A DNA stretch of 64,000 nucleotides, taken from positions 1 to 64,000 of the forward strand of contig NZ_VOLT01000008.1 in assembly GCF_007954275.1 (NCBI RefSeq). The letters run 5' to 3'. This document shows, piece after piece, positions 16,987 through 25,639 of this stretch (position 1 is the first letter of the stretch; the number at the start of each line of letters is the position of its first letter). Below the pieces are notes generated by a model. The model was not told the origin of the DNA and did no database searches. It worked only from the letters and a program-made list of their open reading frames with translations. Position numbers and translations under genes: made by a program. This DNA is from Colwellia demingiae (GTDB lineage: Bacteria > Pseudomonadota > Gammaproteobacteria > Enterobacterales > Alteromonadaceae).

Positions 16987-17235
16987 TATACCCGTTCCAC
17001 TTGAAGATGCAGGATTCAGCTGGAATTAGAAACGCCTTTAGGCAAGGCATTGATTGAAGAAAATAGTTATTCTATTGTCGAAATCAATAACACAGCATAA
17101 AGCGTTTCTAAACCAGCCCTTTGGGGAAGCCTGAGCAAAGCATATTCTCCTGAATAACCCTTAACAAAAAAATGTGCCTTGATTCTGATTCGCTCAGGGT
17201 TCCTGAAACGAGCTTCTTCATGTGGAACGGGTATA
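16987..17235. repeat. TATACCCG-family dispersed inverted repeat, copy B
   Basis: A 249-bp element between waaA and the Lrp-like gene, filling most of a 351-bp gap. The left end TATACCCGTTCCACTTGAAG and the reverse complement of the right end TATACCCGTTCCACATGAAG differ at one position. The interior holds GGCAAGGCATTGATTG and AAATCAATAACA, shared with copy C and, inverted, with the fragment at 60929. A 64-codon frame inside it is not a gene. It is preceded by TTATACCAAACGAATTAAT, also present before copy C. Confidence 0.82.
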
Positions 17236-17238
17236 TAA

Positions 17239-17697
17239 CTAACGCTCAAAGATGGTATCAAGAATAATAGCCGAGTTGGTTCTTTCTACGCCATCAGTTG
17301 AACAGACCATATTGAGCACTTCGCTCAGCTTTTCTAAAGTGCTGGCTTGAATGGTAACCAGTAAATCATATTCACCACTTATCGAATGAATATGACTAAT
17401 TTGGTGAACTTTTCTCAAAGCAATACAAATAGTTTGTCGTAAATTGGGTTTTACTTTTAACGAAACATTAGAAGAAATTAAGCCACTGGTATAGGCGCTG
17501 TCGAGCACAACGCTGTATGCCTTAATGACATTATTATTTTCAAGCTTATTAAGTCGGTTTTGTATTGCTGTTCTAGAAACCCCTGTTGCTCTGGCAATAT
17601 CTGAAACACTTGCTCTAGCATTGAGTCGTAAAATTGACAGCAATTCTTCATCTTTTTCGGTTAACAAACTACACTCCACATTACTGCATATATTCAA
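17239..17697 (-). CDS. Lrp/AsnC-family transcriptional regulator
   Basis: 152 residues. An N-terminal helix-turn-helix (about residues 28-55; DIARATGVSRTAIQNRLNKL) is followed by a RAM/AsnC ligand-binding domain with SGEYDLLVTIQA, the amino-acid effector fold. Lrp-like proteins form octamers that sense amino acids. The gene is divergent from kbl-tdh, and the 148-bp gap holds a perfect inverted repeat, so regulation of threonine/glycine metabolism by this protein is likely (inference). Lrp controls the same operon in E. coli. Confidence 0.88.
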   Translation of the reverse strand: MNICSNVECSLLTEKDEELLSILRLNARASVSDIARATGVSRTAIQNRLNKLENNNVIKAYSVVLDSAYTSGLISSNVSLKVKPNLRQTICIALRKVHQISHIHSISGEYDLLVTIQASTLEKLSEVLNMVCSTDGVERTNSAIILDTIFER

Positions 17698-17719
17698 ATT
17701 ATAGCTACTAACTTACATT

Positions 17720-17739
17720 TTGACATCTTAATATGTCAA
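17720..17739. promoter_or_regulatory. Inverted-repeat operator between Lrp-like gene and kbl
   Basis: TTGACAT-CTTAAT-ATGTCAA, a perfect 7-bp inverted repeat with a 6-bp spacer in the divergent promoter region. Its position suggests autoregulation and control of kbl-tdh. TTGACA could also serve as a -35 element. Confidence 0.5.
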
Positions 17740-17845
17740 TTTAACTATAAAAAAGGTCATATCACCAAGTAGTGTCACTTTATTGTAGTTAGGTCTGAGC
17801 AGATAATATAACTATTGAACATTAATAATTCTTTAAGGAATTCAC

Positions 17846-19054
17846 ATGACTGGTTCTGTATCTACAAAAGGTTTTTACACGCACTTAACTTCACAAATAG
17901 AGCAAGTAAAAGAAGATGGCTTGTATAAAGCTGAGCGTATTATTACTACTGCTCAACAGCCTCAAATAGCCGTTAATACCGGTGAAGAGGTGGTAAATTT
18001 TTGTGCCAATAATTACTTAGGTTTAGCCAATCATCCTGAATTAATTGCTGCGGCAAAAACTGGCTTAGATGAGCATGGTTTTGGTATGGCATCGGTACGC
18101 TTTATCTGTGGTACACAAGATATCCATAAGACGTTAGAGCAGGGCATCAGCGAGTTTTTAGGCATGGAAGATACTATTTTGTACTCTTCTTGTTTTGATG
18201 CCAATGCCGGTTTATTTGAAACCTTATTAGGACCAGATGACGCTATTATTAGTGATGCACTAAATCATGCGTCTATTATTGATGGCGTACGTTTATGTAA
18301 AGCTAAACGTTTCCGTTATGCCAATAATGACATGGCTGCGTTAGAGCAAAGCTTGATTGAAGCTGATGCTGCTGGCGCACGTTTTAAGTTAATTGCTACC
18401 GATGGCGTTTTCTCAATGGACGGTGTTATCGCCAATTTAAAAGGTGTTTGTGATTTAGCTGATAAATACGATGCTATGGTAATGGTTGATGATTCACATG
18501 CAGTAGGTTTTGTTGGTGAACAAGGCCGTGGTAGTCATGAATACTGTGAAGTTATGGGCCGTGTAGACATCATCACGGGCACTTTAGGTAAAGCAATGGG
18601 CGGCGCTTCAGGTGGTTTTACTTCAGCGAAAAAAGAAGTGGTTGAATGGTTACGTCAACGTTCACGTCCTTACTTATTTTCTAATTCACTTGCACCAGCA
18701 ATCGTAAATGCATCATTGAAAGTACTTGAGTTACTAGCCCAAGGCGATGCTTTACGTAAAACCTTAAAAGATAATGCCGCTTATTTCCGTAACAGTATGG
18801 AAGCTGCAGGTTTTACTTGTGCGGGTGCGGACCATGCGATTGTGCCGGTAATGCTAGGTGACGCTAAAGTTGCTAGTGCCATGGCTGACCGTTTATTAGC
18901 TGAAGGCATTTATGTTATCGGCTTTTCTTTCCCTGTAGTACCTAAAGGGCAAGCACGTATCCGTACACAAATTTCTGCTGCTCATACTAAAGCGCAGTTA
19001 GACCATGCAATTGAAGCCTTTATCCGTATTGGTAAAGAAATGGCTGTGATCTAA
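17846..19054 (+). CDS. kbl: 2-amino-3-ketobutyrate CoA ligase (glycine C-acetyltransferase)
   Basis: 402 residues, PLP-dependent alpha-oxoamine synthase family. It splits 2-amino-3-ketobutyrate with CoA into glycine and acetyl-CoA, the second step of threonine degradation. Signatures are [39 protein letters not shown] and the PLP lysine in [10 protein letters not shown] (Lys249). AAGGAATTC precedes the ATG. The tdh gene follows 31 bp later and encodes the first step, so the pair forms the complete threonine dehydrogenase pathway. No anomaly is seen. Confidence 0.96.
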   Translation: MTGSVSTKGFYTHLTSQIEQVKEDGLYKAERIITTAQQPQIAVNTGEEVVNFCANNYLGLANHPELIAAAKTGLDEHGFGMASVRFICGTQDIHKTLEQGISEFLGMEDTILYSSCFDANAGLFETLLGPDDAIISDALNHASIIDGVRLCKAKRFRYANNDMAALEQSLIEADAAGARFKLIATDGVFSMDGVIANLKGVCDLADKYDAMVMVDDSHAVGFVGEQGRGSHEYCEVMGRVDIITGTLGKAMGGASGGFTSAKKEVVEWLRQRSRPYLFSNSLAPAIVNASLKVLELLAQGDALRKTLKDNAAYFRNSMEAAGFTCAGADHAIVPVMLGDAKVASAMADRLLAEGIYVIGFSFPVVPKGQARIRTQISAAHTKAQLDHAIEAFIRIGKEMAVI

Positions 19055-19085
19055 CCGTTGAAAATTAATAAGACAGAGAGCGACA

Positions 19086-20111
19086 ATGAAATCTTTAGCT
19101 AAATTAAAAGCAGAACCGGGCATTTGGTTAACCCGTACTGAAAAACCAAAACTAGGTCATAATGATCTGCTGATAAAAATTAAAAAAACGGCCATTTGTG
19201 GTACAGATATCCACATTTATAATTGGGATGAATGGGCACAAAAAACAGTGCCTACGCCTATGGTTGTTGGGCATGAATACGCGGGTGAAGTCGTTGGTAT
19301 CGGTCAAGAAGTTAAAGGTTTTAGTTTAGGTGACCGGGTTTCTGGTGAAGGCCATATTACTTGTGGCCATTGCCGTAATTGTCGTGGTGGCAGAACTCAT
19401 TTATGTCGTAATACCGTTGGTGTTGGTGTAAATCGTGCGGGTTCATTTGCAGAGTATCTAGTGATACCTGCATACAATGCCTTTAAATTACCTGACGAAA
19501 TTTCTGATGATTTAGCGGCCATTTTTGACCCTTTTGGTAACGCAGTGCATACCGCATTATCATTTGATTTAGTTGGCGAAGATGTACTAATCACCGGTGC
19601 AGGTCCTATTGGTATTATGGCTGCAGCCGTTGCAAAACATGTAGGTGCGCGTCATGTTGTTATTACCGACATTAACGAATACCGTCTTGATCTAGCGAGA
19701 AAAATGGGTGCTACTCGTGCTGTTGATGTGAGTAAAGAAAGCTTAAAAGATGTCATGACCGATTTGGGGATGACCGAGGGTTTTGATGTTGGTATGGAAA
19801 TGTCAGGTGTTCCTATGGCGTTCACTAGCATGTTAGAAAACATGAATAATGGTGGTAAAATTGCCATGCTGGGTATTCCTGGTAGCGATATGGCGATTGA
19901 TTGGAGCCAAGTTATTTTTAAAGGACTTACCATTAAAGGTATTTATGGTCGTGAAATGTTTGAAACTTGGTATAAAATGGCAAGTTTGATTCAATCTGGC
20001 TTAGATCTTACCCCGATAATTACTCATCACTTCAATATCGACGACTTTCAGCAAGGTTTTGATATGATGCGTTCAGGTCAATCAGGCAAGGTCATTTTAG
20101 ATTGGACCTAA
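19086..20111 (+). CDS. tdh: L-threonine 3-dehydrogenase
   Basis: 341 residues, exactly the family length. A zinc-dependent medium-chain dehydrogenase that oxidises threonine to 2-amino-3-ketobutyrate with NAD+. Catalytic zinc ligands lie in [11 protein letters not shown] (Cys38) and VGHEYAGEV (His63, Glu64). The structural zinc site is [15 protein letters not shown], and the Rossmann motif is [30 protein letters not shown] precedes the ATG. Co-transcription with kbl upstream is likely. Confidence 0.97.
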   Translation: MKSLAKLKAEPGIWLTRTEKPKLGHNDLLIKIKKTAICGTDIHIYNWDEWAQKTVPTPMVVGHEYAGEVVGIGQEVKGFSLGDRVSGEGHITCGHCRNCRGGRTHLCRNTVGVGVNRAGSFAEYLVIPAYNAFKLPDEISDDLAAIFDPFGNAVHTALSFDLVGEDVLITGAGPIGIMAAAVAKHVGARHVVITDINEYRLDLARKMGATRAVDVSKESLKDVMTDLGMTEGFDVGMEMSGVPMAFTSMLENMNNGGKIAMLGIPGSDMAIDWSQVIFKGLTIKGIYGREMFETWYKMASLIQSGLDLTPIITHHFNIDDFQQGFDMMRSGQSGKVILDWT

Positions 20112-20135
20112 ATTCGTTATACTAGCTGTTGAGAA

Positions 20136-20169
20136 ACGTAATCTATTGGTAGTTGTTAATAGATTACGT
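20136..20169 (+). other. Hairpin between tdh and glpE
   Basis: ACGTAATCTATT (20136-20147) and AATAGATTACGT (20158-20169) form a perfect 12-bp stem around a 10-nt loop. No T run follows, so it is not a standard intrinsic terminator; it may stabilise the kbl-tdh mRNA 3' end or terminate with help. Confidence 0.6.
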
Positions 20170-20235
20170 GTCATTAAAGCCTAAAATATAACGAATGTAC
20201 TGCCAACAAGGCAGTAATAAAATGAGGAATACATA

Positions 20236-20562
20236 GTGTCAGAGAATAGTTTTAAGCATATGTCAGTGAGTGACTTACAAGAAGTGATGGCAAATAAATC
20301 ACACGTTGTTGTCGATATTCGAGACGCTAATTCTTTCGCAAATGGTCGAATTGCAGAATCAATTCATTTAACCAATGAGTCACTACCTGATTTTTTACGT
20401 GAAGCCGATTTAGATGCGCCTGTCGTTGTTTGTTGTTATCACGGAATTTCTAGTCAACAAGCGGCAGAATTTTTGATCAGCCAAGATTTTACCGAAGTCT
20501 ACTCTCTTGACGGTGGTTTTACTCAATGGCAAACACAGTTTCCTGACAATATAGAGCGATAA
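20236..20562 (+). CDS. glpE: Thiosulfate sulfurtransferase GlpE (rhodanese)
   Basis: 108 residues, a single rhodanese domain as in E. coli GlpE. It transfers sulfur from thiosulfate to cyanide or thioredoxin in the cytoplasm. VVVDIRDANSF and the active-site loop CCYHGISSQ (catalytic Cys67) are clear, and the C-terminus SLDGGFTQWQTQFPDN matches the family. The start is GTG with TGAGGA eight to nine bases upstream. The glpG gene follows after 6 bp, the usual glpEG pair. No glpR is present downstream. Confidence 0.94.
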   Translation: MSENSFKHMSVSDLQEVMANKSHVVVDIRDANSFANGRIAESIHLTNESLPDFLREADLDAPVVVCCYHGISSQQAAEFLISQDFTEVYSLDGGFTQWQTQFPDNIER

Positions 20563-20568
20563 TTACTG

Positions 20569-21459
20569 ATGACAAGTGAGTCTGCTGAGAATATGGATAC
20601 GCTACAGCCACTGGTTCAACTTAAAGATCATAATATTGCTTTGTTATTTAGTAATTATTTACAATCTTTAGGTATTCAAGCACAGCTCAAATCAAGCCAA
20701 GAAGATGGCCATGTAATTTACTGCCCTGAAGATAAAATAGCACAAGCAAAAGTAGAGTTTGATGCTTTCATCTTAAAACCCTATGACGACAAATATCAAC
20801 AAGCGGCATGGGATAGAGGCGAAACAGTCACCTTAAATTCAGGTGATTTCAGCTTATTGGACAGTTTTAAAGATAGCTTTTTAGCCCATGCAGGCATTGT
20901 TACTTTACTGGTTTTTGCCCTTTGTTGGTTAGTCTTTCTCTTTAGTGAACTTGGTTGGGCACAAACGCTTTTTAATACCCTACAGTTCTACCCTCAATTA
21001 TCAATTGATGCTTTATTAGCGGATCCGATACGCTTGATTGGCCCTGCATTTTTTCACTTTTCTTGGCTGCATATTGTTTTTAACACCATGTGGTGGTGGC
21101 AATTGGGAGGCAGTATTGAAAAAACGTTAGGTAAATCAACACTCATTAATCTACTGCTGCTCTCTGCTATTGTTTCCAACGTAGGGCAATATTTAGTGTC
21201 AGGTTCAAATTTTGGTGGTTTATCTGGCGTGGTATATGCGCTGGTTGGTTTTGTTTGGTGGTTTGGTTACTTAGCCCCAGACCGAGGTTTGTTCCTTGCT
21301 AAGCCATTGGTTGGTTTTTTACTGTTCTGGTTAGTCCTTGGATTTGTTGATTTATTACCGGTTAATGTAGCTAATACCGCACATTTACTCGGTTTACTCT
21401 CAGGGTGTTTTCTTGCTGTGTTCACTGTAAAGGTGATTGGAGTAAAGGGTAAAAAATAG
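20569..21459 (+). CDS. glpG: Rhomboid intramembrane serine protease GlpG
   Basis: 296 residues. A cytoplasmic N-terminal domain (to about residue 90) precedes six membrane helices. The catalytic dyad is Ser219 in GGLSGVVYAL and His272 in NTAHLLGLLSG. The conserved HFSWLHIVFNTMWWWQLGG segment forms the oxyanion and L1 region. It cleaves membrane-spanning substrates in the inner membrane. It lies 6 bp after glpE and is probably co-transcribed with it. A dispersed repeat follows. Confidence 0.95.
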   Translation: MTSESAENMDTLQPLVQLKDHNIALLFSNYLQSLGIQAQLKSSQEDGHVIYCPEDKIAQAKVEFDAFILKPYDDKYQQAAWDRGETVTLNSGDFSLLDSFKDSFLAHAGIVTLLVFALCWLVFLFSELGWAQTLFNTLQFYPQLSIDALLADPIRLIGPAFFHFSWLHIVFNTMWWWQLGGSIEKTLGKSTLINLLLLSAIVSNVGQYLVSGSNFGGLSGVVYALVGFVWWFGYLAPDRGLFLAKPLVGFLLFWLVLGFVDLLPVNVANTAHLLGLLSGCFLAVFTVKVIGVKGKK

Positions 21460-21504
21460 TGCAAATGAAGGCACAGTAACAGCTTTTTATTACCAGAAGC
21501 TTGT

Positions 21505-21681
21505 TATACCAATTGCACTAAAGAAGTGATCATTTTCAGATGGCTTAAATATCCAATAACAGCGTTACTTTCAATCCCAATAGCCAGCTATTGCTCAATC
21601 AAGCGCCTTGGTCTTGAACATTTATCCTCACAGCTTATTTTAAAGTGAAAGCTGTAACCTCATTTAATACAAATGGTATTA
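21505..21681. repeat. ATACCAAT-family dispersed inverted repeat, copy 2
   Basis: A 177-bp element between glpG and the FliL-like gene. It shares the interior AAATATCCAATAACAGCG ... GCTATTGCTCAATCAAGCG with the copy at 12818-12980, with about 90% identity over 100 bp. The ends are ATACCAATTGCACTAAAG and, in reverse, ATACCATTTGTATTAAAT. No gene is inside. Confidence 0.8.
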
Positions 21682-21699
21682 CTTGTTAATAAATGTTTG

Positions 21700-22089
21700 T
21701 TAGTTATCTAACCATTGAGTAAAAAGTAGCTTTTTGATGAGTGGTTCGCCAGTTTCTTTGATTAATAACTCTTTTACTTGTTCTTCACACTCTAACTGAA
21801 TTTCCGCACGCCCTTTGATCGATTTTACTTTGGCTTCAGATTGCTGGCCAATGATATTAATAATGGCGTCACGTAATAAAGGTGAGTGATGTTCAACTAT
21901 GGTTAAGTTATCGCCTTCAACCATTAATTCAACAGTTAAACGCACATAACCCATCTTCTTTTTTACCGCGACATAATTGGTGACAATATCAGGCTCAAAG
22001 CCAAAGTAAGCATAATCACTTGCTTTTGCTTGAGAAACGCTTGCACTTAACGTGAGTAAAAGGGAAAAGAAAAATAGGTTTTTAAACAT
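21700..22089 (-). CDS. Orphan FliL-like periplasmic protein
   Basis: 129 residues. A cleavable-looking signal (residues 1-21, ending SQAKA) is followed by a domain resembling the periplasmic part of FliL: YFGFEPDIVTNYV, VRLTVELMV, EHHSPLLRDAIINIIGQQ and a C-terminal TGEPLIKKLLFTQWL. FliL of the flagellar basal body supports stator function. This copy lies outside any flagellar operon, between glpG and ubiC, a position I recall for Shewanella and relatives. It lacks the usual long N-terminal stalk. Its partner is unknown. Confidence 0.75.
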   Translation of the reverse strand: MFKNLFFFSLLLTLSASVSQAKASDYAYFGFEPDIVTNYVAVKKKMGYVRLTVELMVEGDNLTIVEHHSPLLRDAIINIIGQQSEAKVKSIKGRAEIQLECEEQVKELLIKETGEPLIKKLLFTQWLDN

Positions 22090-22274
22090 AAAAATAATAG
22101 TCGATTGGGAATGATTAAACTTATCCTTATCATAACCCGATTTAAACCATTTGCTTGATTATTTTTTATAAAATTAAAATTTTTCTATTCGCCTGATTGA
22201 GATAAATGAGTTTACTGTTTAGGTCTGCTACTATAGCGACGATTTTACACCCTATTATTCTTTGAAGTAGTTTT

Positions 22275-22895
22275 ATGAAGCAGCAAATAGTGAACTTTCC
22301 TATAACCTTTCCTATCACCTTAACGGGCCAATGGCAGTCACCTAGAACATTGGGTTTCTCATCATTATCTACGCCACTTAAAGATTGGTTGCTCGATGAA
22401 GGCTCACTCACGGCCCGCTTAAAAAATCATTGTGATAACTTTCAAGTTAAGATAATTGGAGAGCAACAACAACCCTGTTCAGCTGCAGAGTCCTGTGATT
22501 TGATTAAAGTTGGTGAGCCTGTATTAGTGCGTGAGGTCATTTTATATTGTGATGATGTGCCTCAAGTCTTTGCCAGAAGCTTGTTGCCTCTAGCTAGCTT
22601 AACGGGTGAAGAACAAATTCTTGCTAATCTAGGAGAGCAGCCACTTGGGCAGGTATTGTTTAATAACCCGTCATTGCAGCGTTTACGACTAGAGTTATCT
22701 TCTTTCGATAGTAATTCTAGTGTGGTAGCGTTAGCTGCTAAATTGGCGGCTCAGCACGCAAGCAATAGCTCGCTCGTAAAGGCATCAACAATACCCAAAC
22801 AAGAACTTTGGGGGCGTCGTTCAATATTCATGTTGGAGAATAAACCCTTGATGGTGGCTGAGGTTTTTTTACCTGATGCTTTTGCTTACGAATAA
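22275..22895 (+). CDS. ubiC: Chorismate--pyruvate lyase
   Basis: 206 residues. UbiC removes pyruvate from chorismate to give 4-hydroxybenzoate, the first committed step of ubiquinone synthesis. Family features are W-x-x-D..GSLTARL near residue 44, [20 protein letters not shown] (shown as two blocks around residue 90) and the C-terminal WGRRSIF...FLPDAF. The sequence is diverged but the fold signature and the neighbour ubiA, 40 bp downstream, make the call firm. It is divergent from the FliL-like gene. Confidence 0.9.
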   Translation: MKQQIVNFPITFPITLTGQWQSPRTLGFSSLSTPLKDWLLDEGSLTARLKNHCDNFQVKIIGEQQQPCSAAESCDLIKVGEPVLVREVILYCDDVPQVFARSLLPLASLTGEEQILANLGEQPLGQVLFNNPSLQRLRLELSSFDSNSSVVALAAKLAAQHASNSSLVKASTIPKQELWGRRSIFMLENKPLMVAEVFLPDAFAYE

Positions 22896-22935
22896 CCTCT
22901 CGCACAATAAATAAACACTTAAAAGAAACATATAA

Positions 22936-23799
22936 ATGCTGAAAAGAATTCAACAAAAATGGTTAGCGATTAAGTTAATTACTCGTATGGATAAGCCTAT
23001 TGGTACTTACCTTTTATTATGGCCAACCTATTGGGCATTATGGATTGCTAGCGATGGTTGGCCAAACATGCATATATTGTTGGTTTTTAGTTTAGGTGTT
23101 TTTATCATGCGTAGTGCTGGTTGTGTAATAAACGACTACGCGGATAGAAAAATAGATGGCGAGGTTGAACGCACTAAAAATAGGCCACTTGTTAATGGCA
23201 TGATGACCCCTAACGAAGCCATTAATTTATTTGGTATCTTAATTGGTATGGCATTTGGTTTGGTGCTAATGCTGAGCTGGCCAACTATTTACCTCTCTGT
23301 TGTTGCGGTATTTCTAGCGGCAATTTACCCTTTTATGAAGCGTCATACTCAACTGCCTCAACTATTTTTAGGTGCAGCTTTTAGTTGGGGCATGATAATG
23401 GCATTCTCAGAAGCGCAAGGGGAAATACCTTTGGTAGCTTGGTTGCTGTTTACGGCTAACCTATGCTGGACGGTTGCTTACGATACTATGTATGCCATGG
23501 TTGATAGAGATGACGACCTTAATATTGGGGTGAAATCTACTGCTATTTTATTTGCAGAAAATGATAAGCGCGTTATTGGCTTTTTACAGTTAATGACCTT
23601 GGCATTATTATGGACAGTCGGCGATATTTTAGCGTTTGGTTGGCCGTATCAACTATGCCTTATTGGGGCTGCAGGCTTGTTTAGCTATCAACAGTTATTG
23701 ATTGTTAATAGAGAACGAGATGCTTGCTTCCAAGCCTTTTTGCATAATCACTGGGTTGGCTTAGTTGTATTTGTTGGTATTGCAATTGAGTATTTATAG
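22936..23799 (+). CDS. ubiA: 4-hydroxybenzoate octaprenyltransferase
   Basis: 287 residues, polytopic inner-membrane prenyltransferase that joins the polyprenyl tail to 4-hydroxybenzoate. The two Asp-rich magnesium sites are NDYADRKIDGEVERTKNRP and DTMYAMVDRDDDLNIGVKS. Eight or nine hydrophobic segments are visible. It follows ubiC by 40 bp. Its end is only 9 bp from the end of the convergent GGDEF/EAL gene, and no terminator fits between them. Confidence 0.96.
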   Translation: MLKRIQQKWLAIKLITRMDKPIGTYLLLWPTYWALWIASDGWPNMHILLVFSLGVFIMRSAGCVINDYADRKIDGEVERTKNRPLVNGMMTPNEAINLFGILIGMAFGLVLMLSWPTIYLSVVAVFLAAIYPFMKRHTQLPQLFLGAAFSWGMIMAFSEAQGEIPLVAWLLFTANLCWTVAYDTMYAMVDRDDDLNIGVKSTAILFAENDKRVIGFLQLMTLALLWTVGDILAFGWPYQLCLIGAAGLFSYQQLLIVNRERDACFQAFLHNHWVGLVVFVGIAIEYL

Positions 23800-23808
23800 C
23801 GTTGTAGT

Positions 23809-25626
23809 TTAGTTATTCGTTATTAGTTTGGCGAACTCATCAAAGGGAAGCGGGCCGCTAAAATAGAAGCCTTGGAAGTGAAAACAACCAAGTTCTTTCA
23901 AACAGTTCAATTCTTCTTTTGTTTCAACACCTTCTGCCAGTATGTCCATGTTAAGGGTTTTTCCTAAGCTAATAATCATGCTGGCAATGGCTGCACTCTC
24001 GCTACTTTTCGCTATGTTAGTCACAAAGGATCGATCTATTTTTAATACGCTTGCAGGAATGCGTTTTAAGTAGGTTAGAGAAGAATAACCGGTACCAAAA
24101 TCATCAATAGCGCAATCAATAGAGTTTTCTTTTAACGAGGCAATTAACTTGATTGAATCTTCAATATTTTCTACCAGAAGATTTTCGGTTAACTCTAACG
24201 CTAACCGTTTAGCAGGGATGTCATTTTTCTTCACAGCGTTGAGGACAATCTCTTGAAAATCATGCTGGATTAATTGCTTAGCGCTGATATTAATCGCTAT
24301 TTTATTGAAACTATCAGGTAGTGATAATTGTTCCAGTTTTTTAATGTCACGGCAGGCTTGCTCTAATACCCATTGACCAATGGCGAGAATGAGATCGCTT
24401 TCTTCTGCGATAGGGATATAGACTGCAGGCGATTCCTTACCATGAACAGGGTGTTGCCAACGTAATAATGCTTCAGCACCAATAATGTCACCATAATGAT
24501 TATATTGCGCCTGATAGTATAATTCAAAATCGCCTTGTTCTAACCCTTGCTTCATATCATCAACATAAGCCAAGCGTCTTTTTATTTTTTCAGACATGAC
24601 TCTTTGATATTGCTTACCTCGCTGGGTTTTAGCCCGTTTGGCTTCGTACATGGCAATATCGGCAAATTTAATAAGATTATTCACGGTACTGCTTTGCAGC
24701 GGAAAAAGCGCATAGCCGATACTGCAAGTGAGTTTGTATGAATTAGTGTCGATAACAAAAGGAGCGGTAAGTAATTGATTAATTTGTGCTATGAGGAGGT
24801 TAATTGTTTCTTGGTAATCCTCCTTGATATTCTTTAATAGAATAATAAATTGATCCCCGCCAAAGCGGCCAATATCTATATCTTCACTGCTTAATGAATG
24901 TAGCCTATGGGCTAAAGTGAGTAATATTTTATCGCCGACAGTATGACCCATAGCATCATTTATCGGTTTGAAACGGTTTAGATCGATAAAAAGAACACTA
25001 CCCATCTTGTTGTTAATGTGAGCATCTTCTATAGCATTGCTCAGTAGATGATTTATATGCTGGCGATTAAACAAACGCGTTAATCCATCGTGTTGTGCTT
25101 GGAAGGCAACCTTTTCTTCGATCAGTTGCCTAGAGTGCACTTCTTTAACGAGGGAGTCATGTACTATAGAGGTATAACAACTAGTTGCTAGCTTTTGTAA
25201 AATTGGCTGTAGTGCTTTTTGTACTTCATCAGCTAGAGCATAGTGAGTTTCAAAAGTGAGTAAGCCATATTCTGGAATAATAAAACCAAATAAATATTGT
25301 CCATTGTCACATTGAAAAGAAATGCTTTTTTGGGTGTTATTGAGCTGTCGTGCAAAGTTTGTAAGTATGGAGCTTTTCGACCAGGATTGACCCCGCTTAT
25401 TTTTTGGAATACTTAAAAAATGTTGATAACTTGTACCCTTAAGCGGAAGTGATTTGCTAGGCATACCAGACTGATCACAATAGACATAGATATGTGCACT
25501 TGTTAAATCGAGGCGATTAAAACAGACCTTTAAAAAAATTTTCAACATGGCCTTTAAGTCAAGCTTGTTACCAATAGCCATGGCTAGCTCATGTTGTAGT
25601 GAAATAAGAAACAGTGCTTTATTCAT
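23809..25626 (-). CDS. GGDEF/EAL protein, probable c-di-GMP phosphodiesterase
   Basis: 605 residues. Residues 1-160 look like a GAF-type sensory domain (weak). The GGDEF domain (about 175-335) has RFGGDQF at 254-260 instead of GGDEF, so cyclase activity is doubtful. The EAL domain (about 350-600) has EALLRW (385-390), NISAKQL, ELTENLLVE, DDFGTGYSS (508-516), LKIDRSFV and AEGVET all intact, so it should hydrolyse c-di-GMP. No membrane segment is seen. The FIST-domain gene lies 13 bp upstream and is probably translated from the same mRNA, so it likely supplies the input signal. Confidence 0.9.
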   Translation of the reverse strand: MNKALFLISLQHELAMAIGNKLDLKAMLKIFLKVCFNRLDLTSAHIYVYCDQSGMPSKSLPLKGTSYQHFLSIPKNKRGQSWSKSSILTNFARQLNNTQKSISFQCDNGQYLFGFIIPEYGLLTFETHYALADEVQKALQPILQKLATSCYTSIVHDSLVKEVHSRQLIEEKVAFQAQHDGLTRLFNRQHINHLLSNAIEDAHINNKMGSVLFIDLNRFKPINDAMGHTVGDKILLTLAHRLHSLSSEDIDIGRFGGDQFIILLKNIKEDYQETINLLIAQINQLLTAPFVIDTNSYKLTCSIGYALFPLQSSTVNNLIKFADIAMYEAKRAKTQRGKQYQRVMSEKIKRRLAYVDDMKQGLEQGDFELYYQAQYNHYGDIIGAEALLRWQHPVHGKESPAVYIPIAEESDLILAIGQWVLEQACRDIKKLEQLSLPDSFNKIAINISAKQLIQHDFQEIVLNAVKKNDIPAKRLALELTENLLVENIEDSIKLIASLKENSIDCAIDDFGTGYSSLTYLKRIPASVLKIDRSFVTNIAKSSESAAIASMIISLGKTLNMDILAEGVETKEELNCLKELGCFHFQGFYFSGPLPFDEFAKLITNN

Positions 25627-25639
25627 ACCTGCCTAGTTG

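Noticed and set aside
17067..17261. A 64-codon minus-strand frame overlapping repeat B
   Set aside because: It lies almost wholly in the dispersed repeat, has no ribosome-binding site or family match, and overlaps the end of the Lrp-like gene.
12818..21681. CRISPR-like array
   Set aside because: The repeats are two distant single elements of about 170 bp with terminal inverted repeats, not short repeats with spacers.
22166..22411. An 81-codon minus-strand frame at the ubiC start
   Set aside because: It is antisense to the beginning of ubiC and shows no protein-like composition.
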